DNA from: Verrucomicrobiia bacterium | GTDB lineage: Bacteria; Verrucomicrobiota; Verrucomicrobiia; Verrucomicrobiales; DEV007 | NCBI GenBank assembly: GCA_030425385.1 | Contig: JAUIAH010000035.1 | Span: forward strand, 21,014-85,013 | DNA length: 64,000 bases | Direction of reading: 5' to 3' | Shown: positions 25,159 through 35,128 of the stretch, in pieces | Layout of the letters: every line of letters starts with the position of its first letter | How positions within the stretch are numbered: position 1 is the stretch's first letter | Translations under genes and position numbers: made by a program | The notes under the pieces: generated by a model | Databases searched by the model: none | The model's input: the letters and a program-made list of their open reading frames with translations, nothing else | What the model was told of the DNA's origin: nothing

Positions 25159-28100
25159 ATGTGGTCGCCCAGGCTCATTCTCCTCACAATCGGCAGCGTG
25201 CTGGTCAGCGCGCTATGGAGTTGTTCGGAAGCTCCTTCACCCATGGAATCTGCCGAATCATCGCCCACCGCGCGGACCGCGGATGACGCGATTCTAGAGT
25301 CAGCCGAAGTCGAGGTGACGACCACCTTGCCGTCTCTGCAAGAACGGGACTACGTGGCGCCTCTTGCGGATGCCTATAGCCGCATCGATCCGACTACAGA
25401 TGGTTGGGACACGGAGGCGTTTCACGAACAAGCCGTCGACATCTTGGGTGCGCTAGCCAAGCAGCTGATGACGCCTGACAAATCCATCACGCTTCCGATG
25501 GATTCCTCCTTCCAGACGAGTGCTTGGGTGCCTCCAACCACCACGGATCTGGCTGTGGGAGCGCCCCTCATTCAGATCACCCGCCTCGATCCTGCGCAAG
25601 GGGCGCTCCCTCTGAGTCTGAATGGCTCTAACGGACTCACCCAGGCTGCCACCCACTTCCAAAGCCTATTTGCCGAGGATCTACAGGTGAAGTTCAAACA
25701 CTATCGCATCGTTCCTGAGGACGCCCAGGTGGGCTCGCGCATCCGGGTCGAGGCCAAGGGCTACGATGGCAATCATCGGAAAGTACAAGTGACGGCGGAA
25801 TGGGACGCCACCTGGACGCCGACCACCCCGCCCACATTGCGATCGATCCAGGTCGCTGAGTGGGAGAAGGTGGTCTATCAAGGAGACACGAGCACGCTCT
25901 TTGAAGATCGGACGGCTTTGGTGATGGATAAGAATCCTGCTTTCCGTGAGCAGTATCTCCGCGGGACGGATCATTGGCGCAAGCGTCTCCCGCGCGTGCT
26001 GGGATTGGATGTGGTGGCCAACCACGGCCTTGCCCTCGGTGACATCAATGGGGATCGGTTAGACGACCTCTACATTTGCGCCCAGGGCGGCCTCCCGAAC
26101 CGGCTCTTCCTGCGCAATCCTGACGGAACTCTCAAGGACATCACGGAGTCCAGTGGCACGGGGTGGCTCGACTATTGCGCGAGTGCGCTCCTCATTGACA
26201 TCGATAACGACGGTGACCGCGATCTCGTCGTGGGCCAAGAATGGCGCATCCTCTTCATGGACAATCTCGGAGACGGGAAGTTTGAACTCGCCTTCGGCAT
26301 TGGCACCCACGCCCAGACCTTCAGCCTGGCCGCTGCTGACTTCGACGTGGATGGGGACCTCGATGTCTATGTGTGTGGGTACAATCCGAGTGCGGACAAC
26401 GCGCGTTCCGGCGAGATGGGCGAGCCCATGCCCTATCATGATGCCCGAAACGGAGGGCGCAACATGCTCCTTCGTAACGATGGGAACTGGGAGTTCAACG
26501 ATGCGGCTGAAGCCACGGGTCTGAATCAGAATAATGATCGTTTCAGCTTCGCCGCTGCTTGGGAAGACTACGACAACGATGGCGACCTCGACCTCTACGT
26601 GGCCAATGACTACGGGCGCAACAATCTCTATCAGAATACGAATGGCCGTTTCAAAGATGTGGCGGACATGTTAGGGATTGAAGACATGTCTTCTGGCATG
26701 TCTGTGGCCTGGGGCGATCACAATCGCGATGGCCTCATGGACCTCTACGTTAGCAACATGTTCTCGGCTGCTGGTAATCGCATCACCTACCAACGGCAGT
26801 TTAAGACCTCTGAAGACGCGGATACGCGATCCATCTTCCAACGGCATGCCCGGGGCAATTCCCTTTTCGAAGGCATCGGTAATGGAGCGTTTCAAGATGT
26901 GAGTGTGGAGGCGGACGTCACCATGGGACGCTGGGCATGGGCGTCCAATTTCGTGGATCTGAACAATGATAGTCACCTGGACCTTGTCATCGCGAACGGG
27001 TTTATCACGACCGAAGACACGGGCGATTTGTGAAGTGTCTACTGGCGACAGGTCGTGTCGCAATCTCCCGTCGATGACTTTTCCGATCAGTCCGTCCTGC
27101 GATACCGTCAGGGCTGGCAGGCGCTGAACCGTCTCCTCCACGAGAATCGCTCCTTCAGTGGTAATGAGAAACACAATGCCTACCTGAATAGTGGCTCTGG
27201 CAAATACGCCGATATTTCCGCTGTTAGTGGACTTGATTTCCCAGAGGATGGTCGCGGCTTGGGCCCCGTCGATTGGGATCTGGATGGGGACATGGATCTC
27301 TGGATCACGCACCGCACGGCGCCACGGATCCGTTTCTTGGCTAATCAAGGCAAGCATTCAGGAGCCTTCCTCGCTCTTTCGCTCGAAGGGACCAGCAGCA
27401 AGACGAATCGCCATGCCATCGGCGCACGGGTCACGGTCCTAACTGAAACGCCATTGATCAAATCGACTTATGCTGGGGAAGGATTCCTTTCTCAGGGGAG
27501 TGGCTGGCTCCACTTTGGACTGGGGGAACAATCGGCGCCGGTAGATGTCAGTGTGCGTTGGCCCGGAGGGACGACCGAGCGCTTTCTAGGGTTGCAGCCG
27601 AACCAGTTCTTTGTGCTCCGTCAGGGTACAGGGCGAGCACAACCCTGGCAGAAGCCCCAAGGGCTGCTCGATCTGCGAGAGGGTTCTGACGCGCTTCCGT
27701 TTCCGGATTCTGAGGCCAACACCCGCACTATTCTCACGGACGGCCTTTCCATCCCGCCTCTCAAAGACACCAACGACCAGGAAATTGCTGTCGGGCAAGG
27801 AAAGCCGATGCTTCTCAATCTCTGGGCCAGCTGGTGTCGTCCTTGCCTGGAAGAACTGACGGCCTGGACTTCAGAGGCGGCCGCGTTCGCAGAGGCCGGC
27901 CTGCAAGTCATCCCGCTCAATGTCGATGAAGATGATGCTGGGCGGAAGGATGCGGCGGCGATTCTCTCCAAGATTGGCTGTCCTTTCCCCGCACGTGAAT
28001 TGACGCCGGAAAGCACGCGTGCCCTCGATATCATCCAGCGCAGTGTGCTTGATCACTGGGAACCGTTGCCCATTCCCTGTAGCTTTCTCATCGACGAGCA

Positions 28101-29091
28101 AGGCTTCCTCATCGCTATCTACAAAGGGCCTACCACTCACAGTCAGATCCTCACGGATTGGCGAACTCTCTCCGGTGCCACGCCCGAGAAGCGTCGGGAT
28201 CATGCCATCCCTTTCCCCGGCATCTGGTCGCATGATCCCAACTTGCCGGATCCCTCCTATGCGGTGACGCAATTCTTTGATCACGATCTCATTCCGCAGG
28301 CGCTCAGTTATCTCCAGCACGCCACTGAGCGCGATCAACAGCTTCGTCCTGACAAATTCTCGAAGACTACCTTTGCCGATCGCTACTACATCGTCGCCTC
28401 CATTCTCGCTGAGCAGAATGAGCCTAACGAAGCCGTCAAGGCGTATGTTAAGGCGCGCGATCTCAATCCCAAGGACTTTCGTGTGCGGAAAGATCTCGGG
28501 GATCTCCTGCGCCGACACCAACAGATTCCCCAAGCGATTGGTGAATGGACCGCTGCTTACAAGATCAACCCGCAGGACTTTGAGGTGCAACAGCGGCTCG
28601 CCATGGCGCATTTGCAATTGGACCAAGCCCCCGAAGCCTTGCCCTACTTCCAGCGGCTTTGTCAGATGCGCCCGCAAGACCCGCGCCTGCATTATTACCT
28701 CGGGAACGCCTTGCGCCAAACCGGTCGCACGCAAGAGGCGCTCGCTGCCTACCAGCGTACCCTCAAGATCGATTCCCGTCTTCTCAATGCTGCTAACAAC
28801 ATTGCCTGGATCCAAGCGACTCATCCTGACAAAAGCCTTCGCAACGGCACCGAAGCCGTTCGGCTCGCCGAGCAAGTGGTTCAGCTGAATGCCAGTAAGG
28901 ATCCCAATTTCCTCAGCACCCTGGCCGCTGCCTATGCCGAGGCGGGTCAGTTTGAGAAAGCGTTAGCAGCGATCGGGCGTGCCCGCCCGTTGCTCCTTGC
29001 CGCCGAGAAGTCCACGGAATCCATCGACGCCCAGCAAGCGTTCTACGATCGGGGGCAGCCTTACCGTGACCACTCGCTGAAGGCGAACTGA
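25159..29091 (+). CDS. CRTAC1/ASPIC-UnbV-thioredoxin-TPR protein, candidate selenoprotein (in-frame TGA)
   Basis: One frame runs from ATG 25159 (or 25123) to 29091, interrupted only by TGA at 27031-27033. Read through, it gives about 1310 residues with the TGA at residue 625. Order: lipoprotein signal (SALWSC); FG-GAP/VCBS repeats about 280-620 (GDINGDRLDDLYICAQGG, YDNDGDLDLYVANDYG); the motif DL-TGA-SVYWRQVVSQSP; ASPIC/UnbV domain about 750-815; TlpA-like thioredoxin with WCRPC at 892-896; TPRs about 1057-1290. Similarity continues without a gap across the TGA, and the later ATG-less part has no ribosome site. A SECIS-like hairpin follows the TGA, so selenocysteine insertion is favoured over a nonsense mutation; if not, this is a split pseudogene (25159-27033 and 27055-29091). 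Confidence 0.75.
27034..27061 (+). promoter_or_regulatory. Candidate bacterial SECIS element downstream of TGA 27031
   Basis: GCGAC (27045-27049) pairs with GTCGC (27057-27061) around the 7-nt loop AGGTCGT. The loop holds GGTC, with 17 nt between TGA and GGT. The E. coli fdhF SECIS presents AGGUCU in its apical loop 18 nt after UGA, so position and loop agree closely. The lower stem is poorly defined by eye (AGT 27034-27036 could pair further downstream). Confidence 0.6.
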
Positions 29092-29160
29092 TCCCAGGCT
29101 CTCGCCCTTGCGAAACGCCCGCGAGCACGTAACCTGCCACTCATCTCCTGTTCCCATGCC

Positions 29161-29973
29161 GTGAGCGCCGCCCACTCCACCAGCAATGACGAGACCCGCC
29201 TCAAGAAAGAGGCTGCCGTCCGCGCCATCTTGGCTGGTGAGAGGACGGGCGTGGAAGTGGCCGAGGAATGGGGCATTTCTCGGCAAGCGGTGCACAATTG
29301 GGTGCAGCGTTACCGCGAGCAGGGTGATCTAAAACAACAGAAGCGCGGACGGAAGAAGTTTCGTCCCCTGTCGGAGAAAGAGGAACGCGCCTTCTTCGCT
29401 GCGGTCAAGAAAGCCTACGCCGAGCGGGGATTCCGCGTCGGTAGCAAGATTCCCCGGCGGGATCGGCTGAAGGATACGGAGCTGGCAGAACTGTTAGGAG
29501 AAGTCACTCCCCAGAATTGTAGCCTGCCTTACACGCGCCGCGTCGTGAAAGACATGGAGATCCCCATCTACTTCGAAGGCATCCCTCATCTTCCCGAAGA
29601 CTTTGATTACGTTGGCGATCATTCCTACCTGCGAGATCCCCACGCGCCCACGCCAGAGAAAGGAAAGGCAACGCGTCCCAAGTCTCACAAAACACCCGCT
29701 CCTGAACCGAAAGCGGTCCCTTCCGAGGATGACGATGATCGTGAGAGCGACGGCGACGATGACTTTCGCGAACCACCCACCAATCAAGAGGATTACGCGC
29801 AGTGGGTAGAGGAGACGCGCGCCTTGATGATCAAGCGCGGATACGACCCCGAAGCAGTCTACAGTCCCAAAGCGGGCAAAGGCCCGAATGTGCGCACCGG
29901 CAAGCATGCCAAAGGCAATACGAATCGGCCCAAGAAGCACCGTCGCAAGAAGAAGGGAAAGAAACGGCGGTAG
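29161..29973 (+). CDS. HTH DNA-binding protein with acidic middle and basic tail
   Basis: GTG start at 29161 (an ATG 5 bp upstream runs into a stop), 270 residues. Residues 14-58 are a helix-turn-helix of the transposase/Homeodomain-like type (VAEEWGISRQAVHNWVQRY). The basic segment KQQKRGRKKFRPLSEKEER follows. Residues 165-205 are low-complexity and acidic (SEDDDDRESDGDDDFREP), and the tail is extremely basic (RPKKHRRKKKGKKRR). No catalytic domain, so it is probably a regulator or nucleoid-type protein derived from a transposase HTH. It begins 69 bp after the CRTAC1 gene. Confidence 0.65.
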   Translation: MSAAHSTSNDETRLKKEAAVRAILAGERTGVEVAEEWGISRQAVHNWVQRYREQGDLKQQKRGRKKFRPLSEKEERAFFAAVKKAYAERGFRVGSKIPRRDRLKDTELAELLGEVTPQNCSLPYTRRVVKDMEIPIYFEGIPHLPEDFDYVGDHSYLRDPHAPTPEKGKATRPKSHKTPAPEPKAVPSEDDDDRESDGDDDFREPPTNQEDYAQWVEETRALMIKRGYDPEAVYSPKAGKGPNVRTGKHAKGNTNRPKKHRRKKKGKKRR

Positions 29974-29981
29974 GCGCACGC

Positions 29982-31541
29982 TCACGCTTTCGCAACGGAA
30001 GCCAAGGCCAGCTCAAATCGAAAGGTGCTGCCTTCGCCGACAGTGCTCGTGACTGCGAAGGTGCCTCCATGGCTTTCGATAATCGCTTTGCAAATGGCGA
30101 GGCCCAGTCCCGTGCGCCCGGCGGGCTGAGAACGCGCGCGATCGGCGCGGAAGAAGCGCTCAAAGAGGTGGGGCAAGTCTTCCTCGGCGATCCCTTCTCC
30201 CGTGTCTTCCACTTCGAGGAAGGCCTTCGCCTGAGACGTGCCGGTTCGCAGCACGATCGTGCCCCCCGGAGCGCTGTAACGCCAAGCGTTGGAGATCAGG
30301 TTCGTGATGACTTGAGTGAGGCGAGAGGCATCGCCCTCCACGAGCGCATCCGAAACCTCGACGTGCAGGGTGCACCCGCGATCCTCTACCAAAGGCCGCA
30401 AACGCTCACACGATGCCTGGCCAAGCTCCGCGAGATTGAGCGGCTCGCAGTGAAGGGTATTCTTGCCTGAGTCCAATCGCGTCAGATCTAACAAAGAATC
30501 TGTCAGGCTACTCATTTGCTGCGCCGTCTCCAGACACACGGCGATGGTCTCCTTGTAATCCTCCTTACTCCGATCGCGACTGAGCGCGGTCTGCGCCTCG
30601 GAGATCATGACGGCCAAGGGCGTCCGCAGTTCATGCGAGGCGTCTCCCGTGAATTGCTTCTGTTTCGCAAAGGAATGATCGAGCTTCTCAAAGGTCTCGT
30701 TGAGCACGGTCGCGAGTTCGTTGAGTTCGTTGCCTTCTCTCCCTAGCGGAATCCTTTCCGAAAGATCGCCAGTGGAGATCCGTTGTGCTGCTGTGCTGAT
30801 GTCTTTGATAGGGCGTATGGTATGGGAGGTCAACCACCATCCACTTCCCAATCCTAGCAAGAGCACGCCAGCACCCCCACCTCCAAGCATCCATGCGAAG
30901 CGATCCAAGCGCTCAAGCTCTTCGCTGATTGGCTTTCCCACGAGTGCACATTCGCCAATCCCGTTAAAGCGATAGGCCTGCCGATGCGTGCGTGCATACG
31001 TGCGGAAATGACTCAGGGAGTCCTCCGGAGGTGTGGGGCATGGCAATGCCTCGGGCACGACTCCCGCCTTCCCTAACACATCGCGTTTGCGAGCGCTGTA
31101 GAAGATGAAATAGTAGCCGTCCTCTTCCTCAAACAAGCTTTCATCCACTGGTCCCAACGTGCGTCGCCTGCGATCCGGCCAGTCTGGCCGATCCCCTCTG
31201 CTGGGGGCGGCGCGAGGATCTTCGAAATCGTGTTCATGTTCGTGGAATCGCGGCGGTAACCGTCGACCTTCTTCCGCATGATCAGGATCCGGCCCCCCAC
31301 GGCGATGCTTCTTGGGCTTTCCCCGGCCGCCAGGACCAGGACCAGGACCAGGGCCGCCACCCATGGGTGAAGCTGCTTTGTTGACTTCCTCCAAGCGTTG
31401 TGCCAATGCGCCATCAATCTCCGAGAATGTTTCTCGGCGCTCTAACTGATACACAACGAGCCCAAATCCCGTGAGCACCGTCGCGAGGATGATGCCCATC
31501 CACAACTGGAGACGCCAACGGATGGAATGGTAGAATTTCAC
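29982..31541 (-). CDS. Sensor histidine kinase with His/Pro/Gly-rich sensor loop
   Basis: GTG 31541 is the start: it overlaps the regulator stop (GTGA) and has GGGAGG 7 nt upstream. The 519-residue protein has a first membrane helix (about 8-30), a long extracytoplasmic loop (about 35-215), a second helix (about 218-240), HAMP (about 240-292), HisKA with DASHELRTPLAV, and HATPase (NLISNAWRY, DTGEGI, GRTGLGLAI). The loop is unusual: GGGPGPGPGPGGRGKPKKHR followed by FHEHEHDFED, which could bind metal ions. It phosphorylates the OmpR-type regulator next door. Divergent neighbours are CotH and EF-hand genes. Confidence 0.92.
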   Translation of the reverse strand: MKFYHSIRWRLQLWMGIILATVLTGFGLVVYQLERRETFSEIDGALAQRLEEVNKAASPMGGGPGPGPGPGGRGKPKKHRRGGPDPDHAEEGRRLPPRFHEHEHDFEDPRAAPSRGDRPDWPDRRRRTLGPVDESLFEEEDGYYFIFYSARKRDVLGKAGVVPEALPCPTPPEDSLSHFRTYARTHRQAYRFNGIGECALVGKPISEELERLDRFAWMLGGGGAGVLLLGLGSGWWLTSHTIRPIKDISTAAQRISTGDLSERIPLGREGNELNELATVLNETFEKLDHSFAKQKQFTGDASHELRTPLAVMISEAQTALSRDRSKEDYKETIAVCLETAQQMSSLTDSLLDLTRLDSGKNTLHCEPLNLAELGQASCERLRPLVEDRGCTLHVEVSDALVEGDASRLTQVITNLISNAWRYSAPGGTIVLRTGTSQAKAFLEVEDTGEGIAEEDLPHLFERFFRADRARSQPAGRTGLGLAICKAIIESHGGTFAVTSTVGEGSTFRFELALASVAKA

Positions 31542-32203
31542 GTCAATGCCTCCCGCTTGATACAATAGCCTAACCCCCGCCTTGTGGAAATGAAAGTCTT
31601 GCCCAGCTTCTTTCGAATATTGCCAATGTGAACGTCTAACAGATTCGACATGGAATCATCGGTGTCATCAAACAAGTGGTCGTAGAGTTCCGTCCGGCTC
31701 ACCACTTTGCCTTCATTGAGAGAGAGATACTCCACAATCGCATACTCGCGCGCTGTGAGGCTCACCGGCTCCTCTCCGCGCCGCACTTCTCGGGCGCGCG
31801 TGTCCACGCATACGTCACCTAGCAGAATCACGGGTTGTGCTTGCCCAGCGGCCCGGCGGATGATCGCGCGAATCCGCGCCAGCAACTCCGCGAGATCGAA
31901 TGGCTTCACCAAATAGTCATCGGCCCCGCTATCGAGTCCTTTGACCCGGTCCGCGAAGGCATCTCGAGCCGTGAGCATGAGCACCGGAGTCGTCTTCGTC
32001 TGGCGTAGCTTTTCTAACAGTTGCCAACCATCCATGATCGGCAACATGACATCTAAGACAATCACACTGTAGTCATAGGCTTCCGCCTTGAAATAGCCCT
32101 CGTCTCCATCCGCCGCCTCATCGACCGCATAGCCCTCCTCCCGCAAGATCTTCGCCAAATTATGACGCAGGCGCGGTTCATCTTCGACAACAAGAACTCT
32201 CAT
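31538..32203 (-). CDS. OmpR/PhoB-type response regulator
   Basis: 221 residues from ATG 32203 (MRVLVVEDEPRLRHNL). The receiver domain (1-115) has the acidic pair Glu7/Asp8, phospho-acceptor Asp51 (VIVLDVMLPIMDGW), Thr in LMLTARD and Lys in YLVKPFD. The C-terminal winged helix (about 130-220) ends RRGLGYCIKRE. It is translationally coupled to the kinase. A palindrome lies in the 251-bp gap to the divergent CotH gene and may be its target. Confidence 0.94.
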   Translation of the reverse strand: MRVLVVEDEPRLRHNLAKILREEGYAVDEAADGDEGYFKAEAYDYSVIVLDVMLPIMDGWQLLEKLRQTKTTPVLMLTARDAFADRVKGLDSGADDYLVKPFDLAELLARIRAIIRRAAGQAQPVILLGDVCVDTRAREVRRGEEPVSLTAREYAIVEYLSLNEGKVVSRTELYDHLFDDTDDSMSNLLDVHIGNIRKKLGKTFISTRRGLGYCIKREALT

Positions 32204-32357
32204 AACCAACGAGGAAGCTAACCAATGAAACCTAAAGGCAAGATGAAGATGGGGCACAATTCAAAGCCCATGTTTCCAAGCCCGCGGGGTTGCAAACTCG
32301 TGTGATAGACACCGCGACGATGCATGATCTGTGATTGGGAGCCGTTGCTCTGAATCT

Positions 32358-32383
32358 GATTTGAAGATTCTTCTCAAATCTTC
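32358..32383. promoter_or_regulatory. Overlapping inverted repeats between regulator and CotH genes
   Basis: GATTTGA (32358-32364) pairs with TCAAATC (32374-32380), and GAAGATT (32363-32369) with AATCTTC (32377-32383). Both are perfect and interlocked, in an AT-rich patch 72 bp upstream of the CotH start. It is a plausible binding site for the two-component regulator, by position only. Confidence 0.4.
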
Positions 32384-32454
32384 TCTGTCTTCATCCAATC
32401 TTTAGTTCGGCTCGTCCAGAGTGCGACGTGCCCAAACATCTAAAACGAATCTCT

Positions 32455-34185
32455 ATGAAACGCTGCTCCATTCCCACTCGCATCACCCCTGCCTGGGTGT
32501 GTACAGTCGCCTTTGCGACCATCAGTCTCGCTTCCGCCCAACGCCCTGACGGAGCGCCTCCTGGGAGGGGACCTGGCGGGCCGGGGTTCAATCAGAAGCG
32601 CGAGATCGTCGAGAAGTTCGATCAGAACGACGATGATCGCCTGAATGCAGAAGAACGTCGCGCTGCCTTTGAGTCTCTTCAGAAAGAAGAAGTGGAAGGC
32701 GGCAACCGTCGTCGGCGTGGCCCCTTTGGACGCGGGCGCGGCCAGGACCAAGAGCCTCCGAAGCCCGGTCCTAAGGTTGCCCTCGAAGACGTGAAGCCCG
32801 CGGGTGATGCCGATTTCTACGACATGAAGACGCTCCGCACGCTCTTCTTCGAGTTCGAAGACAGCGACTGGGAAAAGCAGCTCATCGCCTTCAACGACAC
32901 GGACGTCGAGATCCCCGCGACACTCACGGTCGACGGCGACGTTTACAAGGAGGTGGGTGTGCGTGTCCGCGGAGCTTCTTCCTCACACGTTGGCGAAGGC
33001 TACCAGCGCCCTCTCAATATTTCCATCGATTACGTGCACGATGATCAGCGTCTAGACGGCTACAAAACGCTCAACTTGCACAATTCAAACAATGATCCCT
33101 CGATGATGCGGGCGGTGCTCTATTTGATGATTGCCCGCGACTACATTCCGGCGGCCAAGGCCAATCTCGTCCGTGTCGTCATCAATGGCGAGAACTGGGG
33201 CGTCTATCAGAATGGCCAGCAGATCAATAAGGAATTCATCGATGAATGGTTCGACACACGCAAGGGCGCCCGTTGGAAGACTCCTGGGAGCCCGCGGGGC
33301 AGTGCCAGTCTCGCCTACTTGGGAGACGATCCTGAAGAGTACAAGGACATTTATGAGATTAAGAGCAAAGACAAGGAGTCGAGTTGGAAAGCTCTCATCC
33401 AGCTGTGCAAAGTCCTCACGGAGACACCACACGACGAGTTGAAAGAGAAACTGCCACCACTCTTGGACATCGATGGTGCCCTGAAGTTTCTCGCCCTGGA
33501 GAATGCCCTGGTCAATTCCGACGGCTACTACACACGTACGAGCGATTATTATCTCTATCAAGATACCGACGACGTGTTTCACATCATCCCGCACGATGTG
33601 AATGAGACCTTTACCCGTAGCCACGGTCGCGGAGGTGGAGGCGGACGTGGTCCGCGTGGCTTCGGCCCTCCGCAAGATCGCGGAGAGCGTGGAGAGCGGG
33701 AGAGAGGGCGTCCAGAAGGCGGCCCACGTGAAGGCGATAATGGCCCGCCGTTCGGCGGTCCAGGAGGGCCTCCCTTTGGCGGCCCAGGAGGACCTGGCGG
33801 TCCTGAGGGCAGTGAGGATCTTGACCCGCTCGTGGCGGCCAAGGATGAGAGCAAGTTGCTTATTTATAAACTGTTAGGGGTCGAAGAATGGCGCCGGCAG
33901 TATCTCAGCGATGTCCGCGAGATCGCAGAGAAATGGCTGGATTGGGAAACCTTAGGGCCTGTCGCGGAAGAGTTGCATGCCCTCATCGCCGATGACGTCA
34001 ACGCCAGCACACGACACGTTTCTTCTAACGAAGCCTTTCAAGCCAGTCTCACCTCGGCGCTCGACACTGGCGATAACGATGCTGAACCACGAGGTCGCCG
34101 AGGTCGCCCTAGCCTATCACTGAAACAATTCGCCGATGAGCGCCGCGCCTATTTGTTGAAATACGAATCGACCTGGAAGGACTGA
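32455..34185 (+). CDS. Secreted CotH kinase-family protein with EF-hand and Gly-rich insert
   Basis: 576 residues from ATG 32455, with signal peptide (about 1-29). An EF-hand-like segment KFDQNDDDRLNAEERRAAF sits near 55. The CotH domain (about 125-400) shows RGASSSHVGEGYQRPLNISI, YKTLNLHNSNNDPSMMR, VVINGENWGVYQNGQQINK and FHIIPHDVNETF, the last carrying the metal-binding DxN pattern of CotH atypical kinases. A Gly/Pro/Arg-rich insert spans about 392-455 (GRGGGGGRGPRGF). CotH enzymes phosphorylate secreted proteins such as spore coat proteins; the acidic EF-hand protein next door is a possible target, which is speculation. Confidence 0.88.
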   Translation: MKRCSIPTRITPAWVCTVAFATISLASAQRPDGAPPGRGPGGPGFNQKREIVEKFDQNDDDRLNAEERRAAFESLQKEEVEGGNRRRRGPFGRGRGQDQEPPKPGPKVALEDVKPAGDADFYDMKTLRTLFFEFEDSDWEKQLIAFNDTDVEIPATLTVDGDVYKEVGVRVRGASSSHVGEGYQRPLNISIDYVHDDQRLDGYKTLNLHNSNNDPSMMRAVLYLMIARDYIPAAKANLVRVVINGENWGVYQNGQQINKEFIDEWFDTRKGARWKTPGSPRGSASLAYLGDDPEEYKDIYEIKSKDKESSWKALIQLCKVLTETPHDELKEKLPPLLDIDGALKFLALENALVNSDGYYTRTSDYYLYQDTDDVFHIIPHDVNETFTRSHGRGGGGGRGPRGFGPPQDRGERGERERGRPEGGPREGDNGPPFGGPGGPPFGGPGGPGGPEGSEDLDPLVAAKDESKLLIYKLLGVEEWRRQYLSDVREIAEKWLDWETLGPVAEELHALIADDVNASTRHVSSNEAFQASLTSALDTGDNDAEPRGRRGRPSLSLKQFADERRAYLLKYESTWKD

Positions 34186-34285
34186 CCCTTCCGCCTCGTA
34201 GATCTAGGCCAGACAGCGACTCTCTTTCCTCCCCTTTCACCTACCTGTGTCCAACCCTAACAGAACATAACTACACACTAACGAA

Positions 34286-35071
34286 ATGAAGAAGACCACG
34301 ATACCCCTCATGGTGCTAGCGATGGCATCGGTCTGCACCGTGCAGGCACACGATCGCGTTCGTAGCCTTGGCCTCTCGACGGACTTGGCTGCTTACGATA
34401 CAGATGCGGACGGCGTCCTCAGCGACGAAGAACTGGCTGCGGCGAAAGAAGCGATTCGCGCGGAGCGTCAGCAAGCGATCCTCGACGAATTCGATGCTGA
34501 CGGTGACGGCGAATTGAGCGAAGAGGAGAAAGCGGCCTGGCAGGAAGCGCGCCAAGCCGAGCGCGCGGCGGATCGCCAGGCGATCATTGATGATTACGAC
34601 GCTGATGGTGATGGCGTCCTCAACGCCGAGGAACGTGCGGCCGCCAAGGAAGCGCGTGAGGCCGAACGCCTTGCTGCCAAAGAGGCGCGCTTCGCGGAGA
34701 TCGATACCGATGAGAGTGGTGATCTCAGCAGTGAGGAAATCCAAGTCGCCACCCTCGCGACGGAAGAGCGCCTCGCCGCCATCATCGCCCGCTACGATGC
34801 TGACGAATCGGGCACCGTGACTCTGGAAGAGTTCATCGATCCACCCAAGCCCGTTCGCGGCAAGCGCGGTCATGGGCATGGGCGCGGCAAGGGATGCCAT
34901 GACGATGATGAAACGGATGCTGATGCAGACGCCGATGCAGACGCCGATGCAGACGCTGATGATGAAACGAATGCTGATGCTGATGCTGATGTAGAGGAAA
35001 CGCCCGCCGTTCTTGAGGTGCGTGCTTCGTCTTCCAAGGGGCGCCGCTCCCACGGTCGCGGTCGTCGCTAA
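34286..35071 (+). CDS. Secreted multi-EF-hand calcium-binding protein with Asp/Ala tail
   Basis: 261 residues with signal peptide (MKKTTIPLMVLAMASVCTVQ). Five EF-hand loops are readable: DTDADGVLSDEE (about 33), DADGDGELSEEE (about 70), DADGDGVLNAEE (about 107), DTDESGDLSSEE (about 143) and DADESGTVTLEE (about 172). A basic patch RGKRGHGHGRGKG precedes a tail of DA/DAD repeats and a basic end SSKGRRSHGRGRR. It should bind calcium in the envelope or outside. It sits 100 bp after CotH on the same strand; a CotH partner role is possible. Confidence 0.88.
   Translation: MKKTTIPLMVLAMASVCTVQAHDRVRSLGLSTDLAAYDTDADGVLSDEELAAAKEAIRAERQQAILDEFDADGDGELSEEEKAAWQEARQAERAADRQAIIDDYDADGDGVLNAEERAAAKEAREAERLAAKEARFAEIDTDESGDLSSEEIQVATLATEERLAAIIARYDADESGTVTLEEFIDPPKPVRGKRGHGHGRGKGCHDDDETDADADADADADADADDETNADADADVEETPAVLEVRASSSKGRRSHGRGRR
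34916..34992 (+). repeat. Tandem 12-bp/6-bp repeat encoding the Asp-Ala tail
   Basis: Units of GATGCAGACGCC and GATGCT repeat in tandem within the EF-hand gene and encode alternating Asp and Ala. Such in-frame repeats can vary in number by slippage without breaking the gene. Not a CRISPR array: no spacers. Confidence 0.75.
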
Positions 35072-35083
35072 GCTGAATCGAAA

Positions 35084-35128
35084 TCCTCCCTACCATTCAT
35101 CCGTCGGATGAGCGGTTTTCCCGGAGGG
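35084..35128 (+). terminator. Weak stem-loop after the EF-hand gene
   Basis: CCTCC and GGAGG bracket an internal TCATC/GATGA hairpin just past the EF-hand stop. There is a short TTTT between the arms but no T-run after, so the call is tentative. Confidence 0.3.

Noticed and set aside
27055..29091. A separate gene starting at GTG 27055
   Set aside because: It is in the same frame as the upstream gene, begins inside the WRQVV motif 22 bp after the TGA, has no ribosome site, and the domains join naturally across the TGA.
34916..34992. Possible CRISPR or satellite array
   Set aside because: The repeat is an in-frame 6/12-bp unit inside the EF-hand gene, with no spacers.
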